Made by a program: the position numbers and the translations under genes. Below the pieces are notes generated by a model. The model saw only the letters and a program-made list of their open reading frames with translations. It was not told where the DNA came from and made no database searches. Shown here piece by piece: positions 34,666 through 44,526 of a stretch of DNA of 64,000 bases; positions within the stretch are counted from its first letter, which is position 1, and every line of letters begins with the position of its first letter. Origin of the DNA: Pseudovirgaria hyperparasitica. Lineage: Eukaryota > Ascomycota > Dothideomycetes > Acrospermales > Acrospermaceae. Location of the stretch: assembly GCF_010093815.1 (NCBI RefSeq), contig NW_022985563.1:65446-129445 (forward strand), read 5' to 3'.

Positions 34666-35358
34666 ATGGCTAGTCATTCAGCCTTCTTTTATGGCACGCT
34701 CATGGCGCCCGCCGTGCTCCATCGAGTGATTCACGGCTCATCAAATCCTCAACCATGGCAGCGAGACCTACTCACTATACGCCCAGCTATGTTATACGGA
34801 CATCATCGACACCGGGTAGCACATGCTGACTACCCGGCTGTGATCCCCTCATCCGAACCCAAAGCTTGCGTCAGGGGAACGCTCGTGACCGGGCTGACTG
34901 AAGGGGACCTATGGCGTCTCGATATCTTCGAGGGCGACGAGTATGAGCGCAGAAACATCCGAGCGAAGATATTGGTCGAAGAAGACGGTGAGAGTGTTGA
35001 GACTGACGAGGTCGAAGCACAAACATACATCTGGATCGCCGGGGAGAGTCTCCTGGATGAGACTGAATGGGACTTTGACGAGTTCGTCCGAGACAAGATG
35101 TCCAGATGGGTTGGTGCAGAGGGCGATGGTGAATACGCTGGTAGGCCTTCAATCATTGGTATTCGACGTTATTTTCTCCCCTCTTGCATCGTCGAATTGG
35201 ACAACTTCACACGACCTCTAACATAGGCAACAGAAGTAGACGAGGCCGTCAAAGCGCAAGACACAGATCCTACTCGTGGACGTGGACTGAACGGGAACAT
35301 CACTCGAGCATTACAGCAACACAGCAAGTCGAATGGGATTGTAGGCAGCGCCACTTGA
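34666..35358 (+). CDS. Gamma-glutamylcyclotransferase / AIG2-like protein
   Basis: Two exons, 34666-35140 and 35234-35358, with a 93-bp intron; 199 aa. An in-frame ATG at 34624 could add 14 residues; I prefer 34666 because the fold begins immediately with SAFFYGTLM. The GGCT fold is seen as FFYGTLMAP (substrate-binding loop), YPAVIPS, CVRGTLVTGL and LWRLDIFEGDEYERR, the last holding the probable catalytic glutamate. After the intron the C-terminus continues EVDEAVKAQDTDPTRGRG. Family members cleave gamma-glutamyl amines or peptides; fungal AIG2-like proteins are mostly uncharacterised, so the substrate is unknown. Confidence 0.88.
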
Positions 35359-35744
35359 GGTAGCGCCACCACTCATACGGCGCGATAGGTTGCATCACTA
35401 GGATGAAGTGTGCGGTTGATTGAGATTTAGAGGGTTTTAGCGAGTGTTAATACGACTTCTCCGTGTAGTCGTGAAGTAAGGCATGCCACACGACAGATGT
35501 TTCAACATAATGCCAACAGTTGCAACATTTGTTGGCCCGAATTGGAAATACAGCGCGGTTTGTGGCGTCACGGCTCCCCACATAATACCGTGCCACCACT
35601 AGATGCTTGTAGTGAACACTACCTAGGAAAGTAATCAGCAAGTCACTCTGACCATTTTTACTGTCATTATGCGCAGCTCCGTCTAACCACTTCGCTTGTT
35701 CTGAACAACTTTACATTTCCAATCATATACAACGCACTTTAATC
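35359..35744. other. Intergenic spacer
   Basis: 386 bp between two same-strand genes, with no coding signal. Confidence 0.5.
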
Positions 35745-36510
35745 ATGGTTCTTGACGAGGAAAAAGCAATGAGGCTCAAGGCCACCCCAACAGTCCCCGT
35801 CAACTATGTCGCAGCTAAAGCGGGTGAGACTTTCAAGCTTGGGCAAATCACGATCAGGATCATGGAAGATGGGTATGGAAATATGGTCATGGTATAGGTC
35901 AACTCGCTGATGATATCAACAGATCGCGAACAGGTGCAAAGTCCCTCGTCATATTTCGTCCACGTCTCAACACTAATACCGGAGTCTACAGACAATAGAA
36001 TTGGATCCGCAGAGTTTACAGTGCCTGCTAAGACAAAAGGTCCACCAATGCACTGGCATGAGATGCACGGTATGGTGATGGCCCTTTTACTTCAAATCCC
36101 GATCTAACATTCTATCATCGTAGACGAAACATTCCTCGTGACACAGTAAGACTTGACATTTTGTAAACCACCTATTGCTGAGAATACTTAACACACCCAG
36201 GGGTACACTACGATTCAACGTGCTCGAAGACAAAGTCGTCGACGCCGCAACTGGCGATTATGTGGTAGTGCCGCCACGTGCACCGCATACATTCGAGAAT
36301 CCCTTTGACGAAGATGCCAAGTTCTTCAACACATACACGGTACAGTCGCTCATGAAGCCTCCCGGAGGATACGCACTGACTTCTCAGCCTGCATACTACA
36401 TCAACTATTTCAAGCTGCTAGCAACGATGGCAGAGGATGGGAAACCGATGTCGAAGGAGGCCAATATCGAAGCCATGGCCCGATACGCAACCCTGCCAGT
36501 CAAACAATAG
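35745..36510 (+). CDS. Cupin-fold protein with two micro-exons
   Basis: Five exons: 35745-35872, 35923-35933 (11 nt), 35992-36069, 36124-36145 (22 nt) and 36201-36510; introns of 50, 58, 54 and 55 bp; 182 aa. The 11-nt exon supplies SRT in EDGSRTDNRIG; without it the frame fails. The cupin motifs are MHWHEMHDETFLVTQGTLRF (metal-binding His, His and Glu) and, later, GDYVVVPPRAPHTFENPFDE (the third His). The C-terminus YYINYFKLLA is typical of small fungal cupins that resemble quercetin dioxygenase-type or sugar isomerase-type proteins. The metal ligands look intact, so an enzymatic role is likely, but the reaction is unknown. Confidence 0.88.
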
Positions 36511-37457
36511 TTTTGCCATCGACTTTTCCTTTCTCTTACTCATGAATGCCAAAAGGGTAGCCTCTTCTCTCTGTTCTCCACGTCCTTGTTCTCGATAACC
36601 TGCGTTCTGCTGTGCACGATGTTTGGCATCCACAGCACGCAACATCATCTCGCAAATCTCACTTCACAATTTTCCCAAGCAGGCCATAACGTCACAGTGC
36701 ATTCAAAACTCTCCTACATCCCAGAATGTCCACAAGCAACGCCATTCCATGACCTCCTCTAACTACCTGCGAGGTCCCATAACTCCATGATAATCCTTAA
36801 TCCTTCCGAACTCACTTACATCCTATCCTTGACCCGAACTAGAACAAACCCAGTCATATTGTTGCTCCGCAACACAAACATAACTTCTACAAGCTCCTGC
36901 AACTGTAGTGCACCGGATTTGTCTGCATACTGCCTATATATCGACTCCATCGTCAGAACCAACGTTCTGGACCGTGTATCGAGGGTGATGTGAAACCAGA
37001 TATTGGGTACAAGGGCAGGAGGATTTTGTTGAAGGTTAGGGACATAGGGTTGCACAGCGGTTGAACATGCAATGGGTAATGCTTGGTGCGGGCGCTATAC
37101 GGGATGAAGTTGATAGACGAGTCTCGCGGTGTTGCCGGTGTTAGGAATCAGAATGACAAATTAGGTCCGAGGTCAAGTAGATCGACATACGTAGAGTGAC
37201 GATAGGCTTGCTAAAGATGTTCTGTGTTTCAGCTTACCCTACATACCTAGACTATTCTTGCTTTCATAGCTGACAGTACTACGTGTCGTAATCGAGAGAA
37301 TGATGAATGAACCTATACGTGATAAGGACAGTAAATCTGCTTGCACTGATCAGAAGGCAATTGCAGCAATTCCGCTATAATAGACCTCCAGCTTGCGCCG
37401 TACGCCTCTTAGCCTTTCTTCAACCGTACCCTTCCATGTGGGTGTGAGATCCAATAT
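36511..37457. other. Convergent intergenic region
   Basis: About 950 bp between the 3' ends of the cupin and Glc8-like genes. Frames are short and unremarkable. Confidence 0.45.
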
Positions 37458-38373
37458 CTACTGGCCGTTTGGCATTTGAGGAAGATCACCCTCCTCATCT
37501 TCGTCTTCGTCAATGTTTTCTGGATGTCTAACAATATATCAGCACGTCAAAGCTCAGAATTCACGAATTTTTTTCCATACCCTAGCAGATCCTTAACATT
37601 TTTCATTTCATAATGTTTCCTCCGCGTTTCCTCGAACTTCCTGTGTTTCTCCTTCTCTTCGGGAGTCCAATGCTTCATTTCCTCCTCTTTCTGTGCCGCA
37701 AGGCTCTCTTCATCTACAAGCACCTTTTTCTCTCCGTCATGGTCCATTGGGTCGTCAATTTCCGGCTCACCAATGTCTAATCCCGGTATATCGTCCTCGT
37801 GGGTAGCAGTCTTCCCGGTCTTCTTCGAGTCTAATTCGTCAACATTGAGCTGGTTCGCGTCCAACATGCTAATCTCCTCCTCATCCTCCGACGGATCATA
37901 CTGCTTGGCATACGGTGTTTTGGGCTCCGTGATCTTCATTGTAGAGTCCTGCTGCTGCTCGTTGAGGTACAGGTTCGCTTCGTCCCATTTAAGGCGTGGA
38001 GAGTTCTCGTCTGCGATGTTTGGTGTACCAGATTGACGGCGTGAGGCTGGACCACGCGGGTTTGAAGACGAGCGGCGGTGTGGGCCGGCGTTTTGCATGG
38101 TGTTTTGCATGACTATTTCTTTCTCGGTGAGTTGGCGCTCGAGATCCGGCCGCTCTGTGGAAGGGATAGCTTCAAGAGGTGCGGCAGTGACGGGTGGGGA
38201 GGTCTGAGATGCGGTGCGTTTGAAGGAGTCGCTATTCTTGAGAATTCCTGATGAACCTTCGTTAAGAGATGGCTGGATGATATTTGAGCGTGTTGCCTAC
38301 CTCTGGGTCTTTGAGGAGGGCTCGCCGCATACTGCGGCGGTGAGTGAACCGCAGTTTCTCCTTCTAGAGTCAT
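37458..38373 (-). CDS. GLC8: Protein phosphatase 1 regulator, inhibitor-2/Glc8 type
   Basis: Three exons: 38373-38301, 38256-37581 and 37527-37458, introns of 44 and 53 bp; 272 aa. The product is a largely disordered regulator of PP1. The three inhibitor-2 landmarks are present: GILKNS (from KGILK), assembled across intron 1; [10 protein letters not shown] (the KVxW-like docking region); and [12 protein letters not shown] with the PxTP phosphorylation site. A C-terminal helix, [20 protein letters not shown], precedes [13 protein letters not shown], which is reached only after intron 2. Yeast Glc8 activates Glc7 after phosphorylation of the equivalent threonine. A frame-based call would miss both terminal exons. 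Confidence 0.9.
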
Positions 38374-39311
38374 CTCACAGGTGTTGTGTGTGTGTGGTGA
38401 TGGTGGTGAAGCAGTAGAATGCGCGTTCTATCGAACAGATACAAAGATGAGAGCCTAGACAGGAATGCGACAGGGACGAGCAGCTCTGTTGGAGTAGATG
38501 TATTGGTGTGCTAGTTCCGTAGCCTTCGAAGCGAATAGTTTATATGTAGAGGGAATACTCTCAGGTCTGAATCAAGCTGAGATAGAGGTGATAGAGAAGA
38601 TCAGTAGTGAAGAAGTCGCAGCTGCCAGTTTCCCACGCGACAGGGCGTGTGTCCAGTGACACTATCTTCTACCGAACCAGCAGGGACTAGAACCACGTTC
38701 GAGATAGTCAGTACGCTTCACATGTACTGTTTGCGGTAGACTGTGTTGGAGATTCTGGAGATCTTTTGGAGATACCGAGAATGTCGATTGCGAATATGCC
38801 TAAGCTGTCATTTTTCCAGTGAAGCGGAGGCAGTAAGTTCTGTCGCTGCCCACGTGCGGAGGAGCTGCCCGCACGCGTTTAGATGACGTAGCAGATCGTT
38901 GACCCTGCAACAGCCCAAACTTGCCCTGAAAAGGCAAGGTAAAAGGCCCTGAAACATAATATTCCATATACGAGTCCCAGTATCACTGCAGCGCATTGGC
39001 CTGAGGTTCCGACGGCGAGATATACATCAAGGATTTGCCCACAGTGTGCTCTAATTATCAATAATGACTCTAGGATATTATCGGAAGTGGATATCAATCA
39101 TAACAGGCCCACGCATGGAGCAGAGAAGTCTCGTCAGTCAGCGCCCTTATTTACATCGCTCTTCGTCGCCTTTAGTCCTACTATACAGCCACAGCGACCT
39201 TGAAATCATATAATGTCGCGATTCCAGATCTACCCTATGTCGTGGCGCGCGGTTTGATCATATCAATGTTTCGATCCGTAGCCCGTATCAACCTCATTCC
39301 ATATCATTATC
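38374..39311. other. Intergenic region
   Basis: It separates the Glc8-like start from the 3' end of the Ugo1-like gene. Nothing is recognisable beyond the presumed Glc8 promoter; a GTGGTGATGGTGGTG run lies near 38394-38409. Confidence 0.45.
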
Positions 39312-40989
39312 TTAAAATTCTCCACCCGCGTTACTTCCGAATGCTGCAGCACCCCATACACCCACGATACCCCAGAATCCTACTCTCCAGCCTCGCCACA
39401 GACCCGTCACACCTTGACCCTTTTTCATTCGACCGAACGCACGGTTGTACCCTTGCGATGAGGTCGCACCTCTAGGTCCTGTAACAGTAATACCCTCTTC
39501 CCGAGCAATAAACCACATGGTACCCAACACACCTTTGTAAGGCCCAGTCTCGACGAGGGTTTTGAACTTCTCGGAGCCATCTCTCTGTCGGCGCATTTCG
39601 ACGTAATGCAGGCGCTCCCGTTCGTGTTCCCCGTCCCTCAGTACTTGGACTTGGCCGCGGCGGAGAACAGTCTCGAGTGGTAGGCGCAGAAACAGCTCAG
39701 CAGATGAAGACAGGAATGTGGAAATTGAGTATGCTGATGGTGTCAGAACGGGGTCTATGCTTAGCATTGAGCGGAGGAACATCGGTGTGCTGGCAGAGAA
39801 CAGAGTCGGTAGCGTGCTGTGGAGGAGTGTGATAGGTAGGATACTGGTCGGAAGTGAGAGTGATGGGAGGGACATGAGAGATTGAACGATTCTTCGTGGC
39901 GTGACCGAAGATGGTGTAAGGATGATGCTGCGGTATGTTAGCGAAGAAGTCTAAGCAAAATATATGCAAGTCCTACCGTGTCTTTATAAGGTCCAAGGGT
40001 GCGAGGACAAAGCCTGCAACGCCTGCGGCGGCTACGGCTACAGCTAAACTAAAGAAAGGATTTGGACTATCTACTACGTCCAGTCCCCCGATGCCTGATC
40101 CGAAGCTTCCATGGAGTCCGGGGTCAGGTACGTTGAGTAGTGCGGAGAGCATACTCCGTGTCCAGCTTTCAATAGTCTTGAGCAGAAAGTTGTAAACAAA
40201 AGTTGCGTTGGTCCCTCTCCAGACACCAAATACGCTCTCTTTCTGCCAAAGCTGCGATAATACCTCAAACAAAGAGTCGTTTTTCTTCAATTCCAGCTTG
40301 TTAGAAGTCCTCAAATTTGTGCTTCCGGGCGTCGGTGTCGAAGAGTGTGATCGATTGTGGAGCTGTTGTCTACTCCTTTCCGGACTCCTCGAATGACTAC
40401 TCGAGGTCGGGGCAGTGGATGTGAAATAGCTGGGTGAGTCCGCATCGGAGTCGTCTTCGTCAGAAGGGTACTGAGCGCGGTGTTAGCCCACAGTCCTTCA
40501 CAGTACATAGAAAACCAGGCGAGAATTGACACTCATCCCCTCCCCTACACGCACAGTGATCACAACACTCACATCCTGAAACTTCCCGCTCGCATAGCTG
40601 CTTGGCCGACTTTTTTCACCCTCGTTCGCAGACGCTACAGCTGTCGTAGCTGGGTCCTGCGAGGACGCCATGTGGACCTGCAGTATTGTCTTTGCGACTT
40701 CGAATGGCTGTGCGAGCAGGACTGTCGTGTAGCTCCACAAGGCCTGGTCCATTAATTTTTTGGCCATCTCTGCAAGACTGGGCGATGAATCCGAGAGATA
40801 ATCGCCATAGTCAATATCTGATAAGTAATCCCGCGCAGTACTGCCGAAGCTTGCTTTCTTTGACGAAGATGGGTATGAAGGGCGACTGGTTACGGAACTG
40901 CTGCTGGCGAGTTGGTCCGGCGGAGGTCCGATGGATGGAGGAATGTAGTAAGGCCGGAGTGGGTTAGGGGCATCTCTTGAGGTTGCCAT
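39312..40989 (-). CDS. UGO1: Mitochondrial outer-membrane carrier-like protein (Ugo1-type)
   Basis: Three exons: 40989-40573, 40470-39977 and 39927-39312, introns of 102 and 49 bp; 508 aa, start ATG 40989. Ugo1 links the fusion proteins Fzo1 and Mgm1 in yeast. The N-terminal region is proline/serine-rich (NPLRPYYIPPSIGPPPDQL), then comes ALWSYTTVLLAQPFEVAKTI, a mitochondrial-carrier repeat with the PFEVAKT signature. A second repeat has SVFGVWRGTNATFVYNFLLK and GFVLAPLDLIKTR, and a third has ELFLRLPLETVLRRGQ. The middle linker is acidic and serine-rich. Carrier signatures are degenerate (PFEVAK, PLDLIK, PLETVL), as in Ugo1-like proteins. It is divergent from the ferredoxin gene across 288 bp. 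Confidence 0.87.
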
Positions 40990-41277
40990 AATGGCAAGGT
41001 GTAGAGGGCGCAGAGGCGGGTCGATGTTGTTGTTGAAAGGGTCAAAGACAGAAATCAAGGACATAGCCAGGGTAGTTAGTGTTAGGGCAGCCGGAGACCC
41101 AGCGGTGACGATGATGATCGCTCGGTTCGATATGGCAGGTTGATGCGAGAAATCTTTCTGGAGCTCCGTCACCCGCCAACACCACTACCTCTCAATTGAA
41201 ATTTCACTCTTCAGTGACCTCAGTGCATTTCTGTATTGCTGGGCGTCGTGCCATAGTTCCTGGCTCTCGCTTTAGCA
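40990..41277. promoter_or_regulatory. Divergent promoter (Ugo1-like / ferredoxin)
   Basis: 288 bp separate the start codons of two mitochondrial-protein genes, so they probably share regulatory sequence. I find no CCAAT box here. Confidence 0.45.
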
Positions 41278-41972
41278 ATGTCCTTGTTGTCTCCTTCCGC
41301 ACAAAGATTACTAGTATCGTCCTCACGCGCTCTACGACTACCTTGCTCTCAGCGCGCATCAACGTTATGCAGTCGACAATACAATAGCAATGCAGGTCGC
41401 CATTCGATTCGTGCACTAAGTCTGGAACGAAGTGTATTGTTGCGCCAGGAATCATGGCGTTTGGGCTCATCACAGCAAGCTCGCACAAGAAGGCGGTTCT
41501 CGACCTCTCTAATCTCGCGGCATGGTCACCTTGATCCGCCGAAGCCTGGTGAAGAGTGAGTTCTCTTCTTATATTCTTATTTCGCAACTCTTATGATGCA
41601 TGTCTAATTGTGATCAGGCGTCGGGTGACATTCATCGATAAAGAGCTCGAAGAGCACACGTTCGCGGTCGCAGACGGAGATAATCTTCTGGATATCGCTC
41701 AAGCCAATGATATAGAGATGGAAGGTGCCTGTGGTGGTTCTTGCGCATGTTCGACATGTCACGTCATAGTTGAAGGCGATGAGTTCTACGATAAGATGGA
41801 CGAGCCAGACGATGATGAGAATGACATGTTGGACCTCGCATTTGGTCTGACAGAGACAAGCCGACTTGGATGTCAGGTGAAGATGTCAAAAGATCTGGAC
41901 GGTATGAGAGTCAAGCTACCATCGATGACGAGGAACCTGCAGGCCAGTGATTTCGAGGAGAAGAAACGTTAA
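41278..41972 (+). CDS. YAH1: Mitochondrial [2Fe-2S] ferredoxin (adrenodoxin type)
   Basis: Two exons, 41278-41555 and 41618-41972, with a 62-bp intron; 210 aa. The long Arg/Ser-rich N-terminus (about 1-80, including TRRRFSTSLISR) is a mitochondrial presequence. The ferredoxin domain starts at RRVTFIDKELEEHTF. The cluster ligands fit the adrenodoxin pattern C-x5-C-x2-C-x37-C exactly: Cys131, Cys137, Cys140 and Cys178 (EGACGGSCACSTC and LGCQ). An acidic surface segment, DKMDEPDDDENDMLDLA, is the partner-docking region. Yeast Yah1 supplies electrons for iron-sulphur cluster assembly and haem A synthesis. It is convergent with the HapX-like gene. Confidence 0.95.
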
Positions 41973-42302
41973 AGCTTAGGCGCTTGGGGGTTTTATTCTG
42001 GTATACTGTGTACGATGTGGCAACATAGACATTTTCAACCAAAGTTAACATGCCTATTGCAACCTCACGGGCCGGCATTGTAATATTATTGTTGGAGAAA
42101 CACAGCTCAAGATAAATGTACAGTTTGAGCTTTTCATTGATGACTACAGAGTATTGATCGTATAAAGGAATACAACCCATATGTTGCTCCAACACGTAAC
42201 CACCTCAAATTACAGCTGGTGCTGTTTGGTGGTGCACTGTTCCGACTGCGACCTACCGGATATCATAACGCCGTTGAATGATGTGTGTTTGCATCCCATT
42301 CT
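41973..42302. other. Convergent intergenic spacer
   Basis: 330 bp, AT-leaning, between the ferredoxin and HapX-like 3' ends; no gene. Confidence 0.5.
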
Positions 42303-43835
42303 CTAATTCAATATGTGACCGATTGAGCTTCTAGAGTTCGACGAATGTCCATCTTCTCGTCCATGACGATCGTGTGTAGTCTGCTGCGGCAACTCCTCCA
42401 GGAAGCGCACAGTTTTCTGAAGAACTTGATCCGTTTTCTTGTCAGAGGAGTGGCGACGATCGTGGCGAGTCAAAGCAGTCAAGATGCTGGCACTGTCAAT
42501 CTCCACAGCTGTGTACTTGCGATCCTGTGGTGGAGGGGCTTCCTTGTTCTCTCCATGAAGATGAGAGAAGTAGATTTTCCTCGATGCACCGGGCGGCAGA
42601 GTTTCCAGATCTGAGGTCCAGTCCATTCGTTCGTTCGTCGATGCCATCGGAACGCGGTTGTTGAAAATATGGAAAGCATCTGTGCATCCAACAGAGTAGC
42701 GATTGGCAGGGTTGGTTGCCTGGGAGGGACTTTGAATAGTATGAGAGGATGCAGGAGACTGGGCATCCCTAGATACAGACTTGCACCACTCTTGCTGACG
42801 AGGGTTTTTCTGGCAATCCGGACAGGTCCCTGGAGCTCGTCTTTGCTGCGTTGAATCAGCAGACGACATTTGAGCCCGAGGAGGTCGGGTTCGCATAGGG
42901 GGGAGTGTTCGAGTCGTCTGTTCGATCGAAATCTTAGCTTCAGCAGCACACACGCAGTTGCTTTCGTCGGTACAGAAACCACATCCGTCCATGGACTGCT
43001 CAGTAATGAATGCAACAGAGGGCCTCTTGTCTTGCCCTGCTTGCTGTGTGGTGAAATCGATCTCACGATCATCATAGTTCGATCTTTCGTCAACATCCTT
43101 CATCTTAACGTCAGACATGGGTGATAACGGAGCTTCTAGGTTGACAGGGTCTGCGAAGGCATTGATACAAGCACAATTGCCTCTTTCTGGCTCACAATCA
43201 TCACATCCCGACAGGATTGACTTCGACCGATTGTCTACACTCATCGCTGAATTGGTAACAGGCGTAAGGCCAAACGCTGGTGAACTAGCCGAGGCACCGG
43301 CCAGGGAGCCCGGAGTAGACACTTCGTTTCTGTAGCCAGCCCGTAGCGAGGGTGTATTCGACGACTCGTATAATGATCGGTAGTGATCGCGCTCATCTTC
43401 GGCTCTCCGAAGGTTAGCAAGAGCCTCTTGGAGTTGTCGTTGGGCATTCTGTTCGTTTTCGGTGAGCAGGGCCAATTCCTGGTTCAGTGACTCGATCTGC
43501 GACTGTAGATGTTCCGTTTCTTCCTGATGCTCCCTATCTTTCTGCTCCCGCTCTCCCTCAAGTTCAGTCAATCTCTGTGCCTTTCTCTGACGAAAGTTTC
43601 TCTGAGCTTCTCTGTTCTGGGCTTTGCGCTTGGTCTGCGGTTCATCCGTCGCGGGCTTCCGGCCAGGCTTGGGCCGCGGCGGAATCTTGTACGTCGCACC
43701 TAGGGGCCCGCTCGGTCCGGGTACCGCGATGCCATATCCAAACGTATTCTGGGTGGACGGCGAGGGGAGAATGGAAGGGCTGGCAGCGGCCGCAGGCGAC
43801 GGCTGCACTAGATCATCAAAGTCAAAATAAGACAT
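42303..43835 (-). CDS. HapX-like bZIP transcription factor (iron regulation)
   Basis: Single exon of 510 aa, ATG 43835; an in-frame stop lies directly upstream. A conserved block KIPPRPKPGRKPA (50-62), as found in the Hap4-like CBC-binding region of HapX, leads into the basic region KRKAQNREAQRNFRQRK (about 69-85) and a coiled coil to about 150. Three cysteine-rich regions follow: CDDCEPERGNCAC (211-223), CGFCTDESNCVC (285-296) and CPDCQKNPRQQEWC (338-351). HapX uses such regions to sense iron, probably through [2Fe-2S] binding, and works with the CCAAT-binding complex to repress iron-consuming genes. The residues before IPPRPKPGRKP differ from the usual KEWVIP, so a HapX paralogue is possible. 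Confidence 0.75.
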   Translation of the reverse strand: MSYFDFDDLVQPSPAAAASPSILPSPSTQNTFGYGIAVPGPSGPLGATYKIPPRPKPGRKPATDEPQTKRKAQNREAQRNFRQRKAQRLTELEGEREQKDREHQEETEHLQSQIESLNQELALLTENEQNAQRQLQEALANLRRAEDERDHYRSLYESSNTPSLRAGYRNEVSTPGSLAGASASSPAFGLTPVTNSAMSVDNRSKSILSGCDDCEPERGNCACINAFADPVNLEAPLSPMSDVKMKDVDERSNYDDREIDFTTQQAGQDKRPSVAFITEQSMDGCGFCTDESNCVCAAEAKISIEQTTRTLPPMRTRPPRAQMSSADSTQQRRAPGTCPDCQKNPRQQEWCKSVSRDAQSPASSHTIQSPSQATNPANRYSVGCTDAFHIFNNRVPMASTNERMDWTSDLETLPPGASRKIYFSHLHGENKEAPPPQDRKYTAVEIDSASILTALTRHDRRHSSDKKTDQVLQKTVRFLEELPQQTTHDRHGREDGHSSNSRSSIGHILN

Positions 43836-43959
43836 CTACATGTACGCGACCAGGCGCAAGACGGAAATATGAGACGCCAATGCGTATGTCAGAAATTCTA
43901 GGGATACACAGGCTGAAGCGAGCGGAAGATGGACCAGGACAGAGACACAAATAGACATG

Positions 43960-44154
43960 TCATAGAGAATTCCGGCAGTGTGTGACGGGAAAAGCCTCAG
44001 GAGGGGCATGTGGAAAAGCTTGGCACTTACAAGACAGGTTGCGAGACCGATTGATTGGATTAGTTGCTCCAGGCGTCAATGGTGAATTCCTCTCACAGCA
44101 ATCATCAGGCGAGTGTACAGGCGAGATGCGACTGATTTCGAGCTTCCCAGCCAT
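43960..44154 (-). other. Possible upstream ORF in the HapX-like leader
   Basis: An ATG-initiated 64-codon frame ends 125 bp before the HapX-like start codon. If the transcript begins upstream of 44154 it would be translated first and could dampen HapX synthesis. A donor-like GTAAGT at about 44027-44032 inside it allows a leader intron that would remove its end. It has no recognisable domain, so I do not call it a gene. Confidence 0.3.
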
Positions 44155-44310
44155 CGTGTAGGCCGTCGTGAGGTGGGAAGGAAAGCAATGAGGATGTAGC
44201 TGGAAGAAATCTAATCATATCAGATGTGGAGATAATCAGAGTGCCGAGATCGCACGGGACTCCGATTGGCCTCAGGCTCGGGCTTCGCACGAAACTCGGC
44301 CTCGGCCAAT
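44048..44310. promoter_or_regulatory. CCAAT boxes and GATA site upstream of the HapX-like gene
   Basis: Three CCAAT pentamers lie here: complement strand at 44054-44058 and 44265-44269, plus strand at 44306-44310. On the minus strand 44225-44217 reads ATCTGATAT, one base off the ATCWGATAA site known for the iron-responsive GATA repressor SreA, and GATAATC follows at 44231-44237. In Aspergillus SreA represses hapX, so this arrangement fits, but binding is inferred only. Confidence 0.35.
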
Positions 44311-44526
44311 GCAAATAGACAGACCATAGAATTCTGTTTGAACGCTTTCATATGCCAGAGACCACGCCACACCTAGGCATTGTCACAGCGAAGAGATGTT
44401 CGTAATCTAGTTAGTGCTTGATTAGTCTTTACACCTGCGTTCTGAGACCATTTACGACTCCTGGAGCTAAATTCCCATACGACATGCCAGGGGCGATGCT
44501 TTGCGTACAACAGTCTTTACTTCGTC

